Below, in pieces: positions 1-4,561 of a stretch of 6,139 bases of DNA. This DNA comes from Deltaproteobacteria bacterium. GTDB lineage: Bacteria > Desulfobacterota > Desulfarculia > Desulfarculales > Desulfarculaceae. The stretch spans positions 1 to 6,139 of the forward strand of contig JAHLLK010000143.1 of assembly GCA_020444165.1 (NCBI GenBank). The letters run 5' to 3'. Position 1 is the first letter of the stretch. The number at the start of each line of letters is the position of its first letter. A model generated the notes under the pieces. The model was given only the letters and a program-made list of their open reading frames with translations. It searched no databases and was not told where the DNA came from. Both the position numbers and the translations under genes were made by a program.

Positions 1-27
1 TGTTTGGGGTGGTCCCTGGCGCGCCCC

Positions 28-51
28 GCAGGCTGTTTTTCAACAGCCTGC
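28..51. repeat. Perfect palindrome with 10-bp stem
   Basis: The arms GCAGGCTGTT (28-37) and AACAGCCTGC (42-51) pair perfectly around a 4-nt loop (TTTC on +, GAAA on -). Neither strand has a T-run after the stem, so it is not a standard intrinsic terminator. Short palindromes of this CAGGCTGTTGAAAAA kind are, from memory, scattered in many proteobacterial genomes and at some insertion-sequence ends. No transposase lies in the window. Bases 1-27 hold no recognisable gene. Confidence 0.7.
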
Positions 52-82
52 TAGTCTAACCCGGATATTTCATGCAGACCGG

Positions 83-232
83 GCGTCCGGCTGCGCCAGA
101 CGCCCGCCGGCTGCGCCCAGGCCTTCGCTCCAACCTCGACGTAGCTTTGGCTACGCCTCTCGGTTGTCGCTTGTCCGTCGCCTTGCCGGCCGCCATCTGG
201 CTGTGCCGGTTCTGGTGACAAGACGTGACCTG
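83..232 (+). repeat. Dispersed ~150-bp intergenic repeat, copy A
   Basis: This stretch aligns with 2680-2828 in the same orientation, with about 18 mismatches and 3 single-base gaps, roughly 86% identity by hand alignment. Three stems are present in both copies: CCGGC/GCCGG at 87-91/106-110, a 6-bp hairpin with a TTTG loop at 140-155, and CCGGC/GCCGG at 186-190/205-209. An AT-rich tail follows in both copies (here ~250-293); it shares GGGTG, ACATG and AAAAATGG in order but needs gaps. A minus-strand reading frame crosses the copy, but it resembles no known protein and is not preserved in copy B. It looks like a non-coding genomic repeat. The strand given is the one on which stem differences stay pairable as RNA. 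Confidence 0.8.
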
Positions 233-260
233 CCAAATCGAGGCCATTGCAGGGTGAAAC

Positions 261-307
261 ACATAAAACATGTTGATATTATGTCAAAAATGGCTGTGAG
301 ACATGAT
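261..307. other. AT-rich patch with mutually exclusive hairpins
   Basis: This AT-rich island in GC-rich DNA can fold two ways. ACATAA (261-266) pairs with TTATGT (279-284), enclosing the perfect palindrome AACATGTT (267-274). Alternatively ATTATGTC (278-285) pairs with GACATGAT (300-307), 8 bp with one G-U pair. Both use 279-284, so they exclude each other. A TATTAT hexamer at 277-282 is one base from a sigma-70 -10 box, but I see no good -35 box. It could be a promoter/operator for the hairpin array that follows, or chance structure in AT-rich DNA. Confidence 0.35.
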
Positions 308-327
308 TACGGCAGGCAATGGCCGAT

Positions 328-347
328 GCGGGCCAAGGATGGCCCGC
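328..347. repeat. Inverted repeat, 8-bp stem (array hairpin 1)
   Basis: GCGGGCCA (328-335) pairs perfectly with TGGCCCGC (340-347) around the loop AGGA. It abuts the next hairpin with no spacer and begins the run of strong stems reaching 482. Confidence 0.7.
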
Positions 348-379
348 CAAATTGCAAGCTTCAAAAAGCTTGCAATTTG
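348..379. repeat. Inverted repeat, 14-bp stem (array hairpin 2)
   Basis: The arms 348-361 and 366-379 form a perfect 14-bp stem (core AAATTGCAAGCTT) around the loop CAAA. The sequence after the stem is GTGAGGC, not a T-run, so termination is unlikely. The GCAAGCT heptamer of the left arm recurs at 407-413 in the next hairpin. Confidence 0.8.
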
Positions 380-382
380 TGA

Positions 383-449
383 GGCTTGGCAAAACCCGGG
401 CCCCCGGCAAGCTCTGCTTGCTGGGGTGGAGTCACGTTTTTGCCAAGCC
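383..449. repeat. Nested inverted repeats, 12-bp outer and 11-bp inner stem (array hairpin 3)
   Basis: GGCTTGGCAAAA (383-394) pairs perfectly with TTTTGCCAAGCC (438-449). Inside this, CCCCGGCAAGC (402-412) pairs with GCTTGCTGGGG (416-426) around a TCT loop, with one G-U pair. The result is a long stem capped by a second stem. No T-run follows. Confidence 0.8.
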
Positions 450-451
450 GA

Positions 452-482
452 CATTGCACGGGGCAGGACGCCCCGTGCAATG
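452..482. repeat. Inverted repeat, 13-bp stem (array hairpin 4)
   Basis: The arms 452-464 and 470-482 (core ATTGCACGGGGC) pair perfectly around the loop AGGAC. It closes the array. The next bases, CTCTCAAATCAG, are not a terminator tail. Beyond it, 484-560 holds only small symmetric sites: an imperfect one at 501-516 and the 12-nt palindrome AGGTGGCCACCT at 537-548. Confidence 0.8.
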
Positions 483-655
483 CTCTCAAATCAGAGAATG
501 TCAGTTTAAAACCTGAACCAAATCTGTCTTTTATCGAGGTGGCCACCTGGCCCCCATGCAATATCCGGGCTAAGGCCCGGACCGGAGCCGGGACCGGGGC
601 GGGGGAAATTCTCCCTAACCCCAAACATTTTCCATAGCTGGTCTCCCGATTGGCT

Positions 656-661
656 TATAAT
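656..661 (+). promoter_or_regulatory. Possible sigma-70 -10 box for the chemoreceptor gene
   Basis: A perfect TATAAT sits in a short AT-rich interruption of GC-rich sequence, about 310 bases upstream of the chemoreceptor start. The base window expected for a -35 box (633-638, CATAGC) is a poor match, and there is no extended -10 TG. I searched for sigma-28 and sigma-54 promoters, which often drive chemotaxis genes, and saw none. If real, it would give a leader of about 300 nt. Confidence 0.3.
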
Positions 662-680
662 ATTCTCGGCACAGCTGGGC

Positions 681-918
681 CGGCCCCCCGGGGCCAGAAG
701 CCCGGCGCCCGGGGGACGTGCCGCGGCGAGCGCCTGCCCAAGGCCTGGCTGAAACCCACGCGAAGGCGTGGGAACCCCTCTGGAACACCGAACATCGCCA
801 ACAAAAATCTGATCTTTTCCCCGCCGCGGGAGAATTGCCCCCTTGCCGCGGCAGGGCGCGCAGGTCGGCTGTGAGCCGCCGGTGTGGGGGCAAGGTTCCC
901 CGGCCGCGGTTGGCGGCC
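681..918 (+). promoter_or_regulatory. GC-rich structured leader upstream of the chemoreceptor gene
   Basis: This stretch has no convincing gene but several local hairpins. They are an 8-bp stem (685-692/708-715), CCCACGC/GCGTGGG with a GAAG loop (755-772), the palindrome TGCCGCGGCA (844-853), CGGCT/AGCCG with a GTG loop (866-878), and GGCCGC/GCGGCC with a GGTTG loop (902-918). Some stems are expected by chance at this GC content. I looked for the conserved core of the c-di-GMP riboswitch, common before chemotaxis genes in this group, and did not find it. It may be an untranslated leader with attenuator-like stems. Confidence 0.3.
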
Positions 919-955
919 AGGGCCCAAACATCTTGTCATGGCTTCATGAGCGATC

Positions 956-963
956 GAGAGGAA
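956..963 (+). promoter_or_regulatory. Ribosome binding site of the chemoreceptor gene
   Basis: GAGAGGAA lies 6-8 nt before the ATG at 970. It favours that ATG over the in-frame ATG at 946, which has no purine-rich site before it. A small inverted repeat (TCATG/CATGA, 936-949) sits just upstream. Confidence 0.7.
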
Positions 964-969
964 ACTGGC

Positions 970-2562
970 ATGCGTATCAGCAACTTGGGTATGGGTTTCC
1001 GTTTGGGGTCCGGTTTCGGCCTCATGATTATCCTGGTTTTGGCCTTGGGCGGGGTGGCCTTCTGGGCCGTGAACAACGTGGCGGGGCTGACCGACCAACT
1101 CTACCGCCATCCTTTTGCCGTGACCACCGCGGCGCTCCGGGTGGAGGGTAACGCCCTGCGGATGCAACGAGCCATGCGGGAGGCGGCCTATGCCGCCAGC
1201 CTCACGGAACTGGGCGCGGCCCAGGCCCAGCTCGCGGCCCTGGAGCCCAAGATCAAGGAAGACTTCGCCTTGATCCGGGAGGCCTACCTGGGCGATCAGA
1301 CCCAGGTGGACCAGGCCCTGGCCCAGTTCCAGGCCTGGCAAAAACTCCGGGAAGAGGTCTTCCGCCTCAAAAAGGACGGCCGGGAGGGTGCGGCCCTGGA
1401 GCTGAGCCAGGGCGCGGAGGCCCAACTGGTGAGCCAGATCAGCAACACCCTGGGCTCCTTCCTGGCCATCGCCCGGGGCAAGGCGGAGGCTTTTGTGGGC
1501 CAGGCGGACCAGGCGCGGGACACCGCGCTCCGGATCGCCCTGCTCCTCACCGGCCTGGCCGTGGCGGCCGGGCTCCTGATCGCCTTTTTCCTCACCCGGG
1601 GGGTCACCCGGCCGGTGCTTTTTGCGCTCACCACGGCCCAAAAATTGGCCCAAGGGGATTTGACCATGGAGGTGCGCAGCGAATCCCAGGATGAGACCGG
1701 CCGCATGCTGGGGGCCATGGCCGAGATGGTGGAGAAGCTCTCGGACATGATCGGGGCCAACGTCAACGCCTCCCAAGTCCTGGCCGAGGGGGCCTCGGAG
1801 CAGGCCGCCTCCCTGGAGGAGACCGCGGCCTCCCTGGAGGAACTGTCCTCCATGACCAAGACCAACGCGGACAACGCCGCCCTGGCCGACAAGCTGAGTG
1901 GCGAGACCGGGCAGGTGGTGGCCCAGGCCGACTCTTCCATGGGCGAGGTGCGCCAGGCCATGGACCAGCTCAACCAGGCCAGCGGCGAGATGGCCACGAT
2001 CATCCGGAGCATTGACGAGATCGCCTTCCAGACCAACCTCCTGGCCCTGAACGCGGCGGTGGAGGCGGCCCGGGCGGGGGAGACCGGGGCCGGCTTCGCG
2101 GTGGTGGCGGACGAGGTCCGGAACCTGGCCCTTCGGGCGGCCGACGCGGCCAAGCAGACCACCGACCTCATCGAGACCAACCGGCAGAACATCGCCAACG
2201 GGGTGAACCTGGTGGGCGCCACGGCGGAGCGTTTCACCAGCGTGGTGGGCGCGGTGGCCAAGGTTTCCGGCCTGGTGGGGGAGATCGCCGTGGCCAGTGC
2301 GGAGCAGTCCCAGGGCATCGAGCAGATCAGCCGCGCCATGGAGGAGATGGACAAGGTGGTGCAGAGCAACGCGGCCAACGCCGAGGAGATCGCCGCGTCC
2401 CTGGCCTTTTTCCGTTTGCGCCCCCCCGAGGCCGCGCCACCGGCTTCCCGGGCGGCCTCGCCCTATTACCAGCTCAGCAGCTCCTCCGTCCCGGCCGTGC
2501 CGGCCTGGCGCACCCCGTCAGGGCCGCCGATCGCGGACCCGGATTTCACCGACTTTTCCTGA
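970..2562 (+). CDS. Methyl-accepting chemotaxis protein (transmembrane chemoreceptor)
   Basis: This 530-residue inner-membrane chemoreceptor should signal through CheW and the CheA kinase. Residues ~16-36 are the first membrane helix. Residues ~38-185 form a helical periplasmic domain of the four-helix-bundle MCP type, with a characteristic HPFAV near residue 47. Residues 187-208 are the second membrane helix. A HAMP domain follows from ~209 (RGVTRP). The cytoplasmic hairpin includes the methylation-type motif [10 protein letters not shown] (279-288) and the tip IDEIAFQTN from residue 348, followed by [12 protein letters not shown]. The tail (484-530) is Pro/Ser-rich and ends in DFTDFS; it lacks an NWETF-type CheR/CheB tether. 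The ligand cannot be read from the sequence. Oddly, each hairpin arm is 14 residues shorter than in Tsr (see findings). The start at 970 is chosen for its ribosome binding site and because the membrane helix follows directly. It appears monocistronic, ended by its own terminator. Confidence 0.95.
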   Translation: MRISNLGMGFRLGSGFGLMIILVLALGGVAFWAVNNVAGLTDQLYRHPFAVTTAALRVEGNALRMQRAMREAAYAASLTELGAAQAQLAALEPKIKEDFALIREAYLGDQTQVDQALAQFQAWQKLREEVFRLKKDGREGAALELSQGAEAQLVSQISNTLGSFLAIARGKAEAFVGQADQARDTALRIALLLTGLAVAAGLLIAFFLTRGVTRPVLFALTTAQKLAQGDLTMEVRSESQDETGRMLGAMAEMVEKLSDMIGANVNASQVLAEGASEQAASLEETAASLEELSSMTKTNADNAALADKLSGETGQVVAQADSSMGEVRQAMDQLNQASGEMATIIRSIDEIAFQTNLLALNAAVEAARAGETGAGFAVVADEVRNLALRAADAAKQTTDLIETNRQNIANGVNLVGATAERFTSVVGAVAKVSGLVGEIAVASAEQSQGIEQISRAMEEMDKVVQSNAANAEEIAASLAFFRLRPPEAAPPASRAASPYYQLSSSSVPAVPAWRTPSGPPIADPDFTDFS

Positions 2563-2569
2563 GCCGGAG

Positions 2570-2601
2570 CGGGCGGGGCCTCGGGGGCCCCGCCCGTTTT
2601 T
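2570..2601 (+). terminator. Intrinsic terminator of the chemoreceptor gene
   Basis: CGGGCGGGGCC (2570-2580) pairs perfectly over 11 bp with GGCCCCGCCCG (2586-2596) around the loop TCGGG. TTTTT (2597-2601) follows at once. It begins 7 nt after the stop codon, so transcription should end before the downstream repeat and pfpI-type gene. Confidence 0.93.
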
Positions 2602-2679
2602 CTCCGCCGGACCGGTGGCAGCTTCCCTTTTCTTTCCCCGCCATTTGCCGCAACATAAGAGACATCATCCGGAAACACA

Positions 2680-2828
2680 GCGTCCGGCTGGGCCAGAAGC
2701 CCGCCGGCGGCGCTCGGGCCTTTGCTCCAACCTCGCCGTGGCTTTGGCTGCGCCTCGGGTTGTCGCTGGTCCGTCGCCTGGCCGGCCGCCGTCTGGCTAT
2801 GCCGGTTCAGGGTGCAAAACATGACTTG
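2680..2828 (+). repeat. Dispersed ~150-bp intergenic repeat, copy B
   Basis: This is the second copy of the element at 83-232, in the same orientation, about 86% identical by hand alignment. It lies between the chemoreceptor terminator and the PfpI-type gene. The conserved stems are at 2684-2688/2703-2707, 2737-2752 and 2782-2786/2801-2805. In the middle stem both differences from copy A change A-U to G-U pairs. Copy A's 7-bp GGGCGTC/GACGCCC pairing (81-87/99-105) is not kept here. The AT-rich stretch 2814-2875 follows, including TTGTAA/TTACAA (2826-2831/2849-2854). Bases 2602-2679 hold nothing I can identify. Confidence 0.8.
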
Positions 2829-2945
2829 TAAAAATGGAAATCAGCAACTTACAAAGCAAACCGCATCAAATTGTGGTTGGCCAAGCCATACGGCCCCCAT
2901 GAAATATCCTGGCCAGCCCAGCCGAATCCGGCCCAAGGAGGACCC

Positions 2946-3476
2946 ATGGAGCTTTCCAAGGTCAAAGCGGCAATGCTGCTTGAAGAAATGTTCAACGATT
3001 TCGAAATGATCTACCCCTACTACCGGCTGCAGGAGGCCGGGGCCGAGGTCACCGTGGTGGGGCCGCGGGCCGGGGCGGTTTACCGCAGCAAGCTGGGCCT
3101 GCCCTGGACCGCCAAGGCCGGCATGGACCAGGTGAAACCCGAGGACTTCGACGCCATCGTCATCCCGGGCGGATATGCCCCGGATCACATGCGGCGCCAC
3201 AAGGCCATGGTGAATCTGGTGCGGGAGATTTTCCGGGCCGGCAAGGTGGTGGCGGCCATTTGCCACGGCGGCTGGATGCTGGCCTCGGCCGAGGTGGTGC
3301 AGGACCGGGACGTCACCTCTTTCTTCTCCATCCGCGACGACCTGCGCCACGCCGGAGCCCGCTGGCGGGACCAGGAGGTGGTGGTGGACGGCAACCTCAT
3401 CACCAGCCGCCAACCCGACGATCTGCCGGCCTTCATGCGCGAGGTGCTGAAGGCCCTGGAGCGCCAGAAGAATTAA
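2946..3476 (+). CDS. PfpI/DJ-1 superfamily protein (protease I / YhbO-like)
   Basis: This 176-residue cytoplasmic protein matches archaeal PfpI almost end to end, with the usual length for the family. Cys106 in AICHGGW is the nucleophile and His107 follows it. Glu20 (FEMIYP) sits where DJ-1 has its Cys-interacting Glu18. Asp80 (GGYAPD) aligns with Glu74 of PfpI, the acid donated by a neighbouring subunit. The C-terminal part matches PfpI through IRDDLRHAGARW and EVVVDGNLITSR. Family members have been described as peptidases, chaperones, and glyoxalases or deglycases acting on methylglyoxal damage; the last is debated, so the reaction is left open. AAGGAGGA (2935-2942) lies 3 nt before the ATG and fixes the start; an upstream in-frame TTG at 2871 lacks such a site. 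No clear promoter is visible. It converges on truD with 14 nt between stop codons and no visible terminator. Confidence 0.93.
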   Translation: MELSKVKAAMLLEEMFNDFEMIYPYYRLQEAGAEVTVVGPRAGAVYRSKLGLPWTAKAGMDQVKPEDFDAIVIPGGYAPDHMRRHKAMVNLVREIFRAGKVVAAICHGGWMLASAEVVQDRDVTSFFSIRDDLRHAGARWRDQEVVVDGNLITSRQPDDLPAFMREVLKALERQKN

Positions 3477-3490
3477 CCGCGGCCGAGCGC

Positions 3491-4546
3491 CTAGCCCCGC
3501 TTCATGAACTCCCGCAGCACCACCGTGGCGTAGGAGCCCTTGGGCAGGGCGAAAGAGAACCACAAGCCCCGGGGCTCCTCCTCCACGGCCAGGCCTTCAG
3601 CAAAGATGCGGGCCGGGCGGCGGCTGCCCGGCAGGTGCGCCTTTTTGAGCTGGGCCGGCTCCAGGCCCTCGGCGGCCAGGAGTTCGTCCTCAAAGCGGCC
3701 AGCCTCGGCCCGGGCGGGCATCATCTTGGCCCCGTAGAGGGGACCGGTATAGGTGATCTCGCCGCGGGTCAGGCGCGGCTCCTCGGCCACGGGGTCCTCC
3801 ACCGTGAACAGCCCGCCGGTGTCGGTCTTTTTGGCCACGTCGCCGGCCAACAGGCGCAGGAACTCGCCCCGGCCCAGGCGGGCGGCCAGCCAGCGGTTGA
3901 ACAGCTCGGATTGGTAGGCCGAGAGGTAGAGGTTCTTCAGCCACTTCTGGCGGGGCGGCCGGGCCCCCAGCACCAACTCGCGGCCCCGGGCGGCGTTGTC
4001 GCCCTCCTGGCCAAAGCGCTGGGGACCGAAGAAGTTGGCCACGCCCCGCTCCCGCAGGAGCCGGGCGGTCAGCTCCGCGGCCGCGGCCGCGCCCTCCCCA
4101 GGGGCCTGCACCAAGATGCGGAAGCGGTTGCCCAGGAGGTGGCCCGGTTTCAGCTTGTTGCCGTGGCGGCTGGCCCAGTTCACCCGCACGTCCAAGGCCG
4201 CGGCCAGACGCCGCCCCGCCTCGGCCGGGTCCAGGCCGGCGTCCTCAAAGGAAAGCGTCTGGCTCACCCGGGCTTCCTTGTCCTTGAGCCCGGCATAGCC
4301 CACCCCGGCCGGGTTGAGGCCCAGCACCCGGCAGGCGGCGTCCACCAGGTCGCGGGTGGTCTGGCCCTCCCGGGTGAGGTTCAGGTAGAGGTGCCCCCCG
4401 ACGCCGGCCGGCGGGTAGAGGGGAATCTCCTCCACCTCGAAATGGGCCGGGGACTGTTTGATCTCCCCGCCGATGCCCGGGGTCTCCGGGGTGAGATAGG
4501 GCAATTGGCCGGGTTGGGGGCCGGGATCGGGCGCAAGGGCTGCCAA
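3491..4546 (-). CDS. truD: tRNA pseudouridine(13) synthase TruD
   Basis: The gene encodes a 351-residue enzyme, about the length of E. coli TruD (349). TruD isomerises uridine 13 in the D-arm of tRNA to pseudouridine. Near the N-terminus is the family motif HFEVEE (35-40). The catalytic aspartate is Asp89 in GYAGLKDKEA. NFFGPQRFG (171-179) marks the entry to the TruD-specific insertion domain, followed by LKNLYLSAYQSELFNRWL. The C-terminus LPKGSYATVVLREFMKRG is typical. It lies 15 nt downstream of phr on the same strand and is probably co-transcribed and translationally coupled. The start is a TTG preceded by GGAG. No in-frame ATG or GTG lies between the phr stop and the conserved LTPETPGIGG region. 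It has no visible terminator before the convergent neighbour. Confidence 0.95.
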   Translation of the reverse strand: MAALAPDPGPQPGQLPYLTPETPGIGGEIKQSPAHFEVEEIPLYPPAGVGGHLYLNLTREGQTTRDLVDAACRVLGLNPAGVGYAGLKDKEARVSQTLSFEDAGLDPAEAGRRLAAALDVRVNWASRHGNKLKPGHLLGNRFRILVQAPGEGAAAAAELTARLLRERGVANFFGPQRFGQEGDNAARGRELVLGARPPRQKWLKNLYLSAYQSELFNRWLAARLGRGEFLRLLAGDVAKKTDTGGLFTVEDPVAEEPRLTRGEITYTGPLYGAKMMPARAEAGRFEDELLAAEGLEPAQLKKAHLPGSRRPARIFAEGLAVEEEPRGLWFSFALPKGSYATVVLREFMKRG

Positions 4547-4554
4547 GGCCGTGT

Positions 4555-4558
4555 CTCC
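4555..4558 (-). promoter_or_regulatory. Ribosome binding site supporting the TTG start of truD
   Basis: GGAG on the minus strand lies 8 nt before the TTG at 4546, inside the 15-nt gap after the phr stop codon. This short spacing favours coupled translation. Confidence 0.55.
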
Positions 4559-4561
4559 GCG

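Noticed and set aside
28..51. Reading this palindrome as a Rho-independent terminator
   Set aside because: The T-run is in the loop, not after the stem, on either strand.
56..271. Reading repeat copy A as a small protein gene shared with copy B
   Set aside because: The minus-strand frame loses similarity after single-base gaps, and differences preserve stems rather than codons.
881..930. c-di-GMP-I riboswitch before the chemoreceptor
   Set aside because: GGGGGCAAGG superficially recalls GGGCAAACC, but the tetraloop/receptor and other conserved parts of that riboswitch are absent.
506..931. 141-codon minus-strand open frame in the left non-coding region
   Set aside because: Low-complexity Gly/Pro/Arg-rich, no homology recognised, overlaps hairpins and duplicated leader pieces.
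718..969. Extension of the chemoreceptor to an upstream start at 718 or to the ATG at 946
   Set aside because: The extension is Pro/Arg/Ala-rich and unlike any MCP N-terminus, and neither upstream start has a ribosome site as good as that before 970.
655..1776. 373-codon minus-strand open frame overlapping the leader and the chemoreceptor N-terminus
   Set aside because: No recognisable domain, Gly/His/Gln-rich composition, and antisense to a strongly supported gene.
1296..2378. 360-codon open frame on the minus strand inside the chemoreceptor gene
   Set aside because: It is the antisense shadow of a clear MCP; it is Ser/Ala/Arg-rich with no family resemblance, as expected opposite GC-rich coding DNA.
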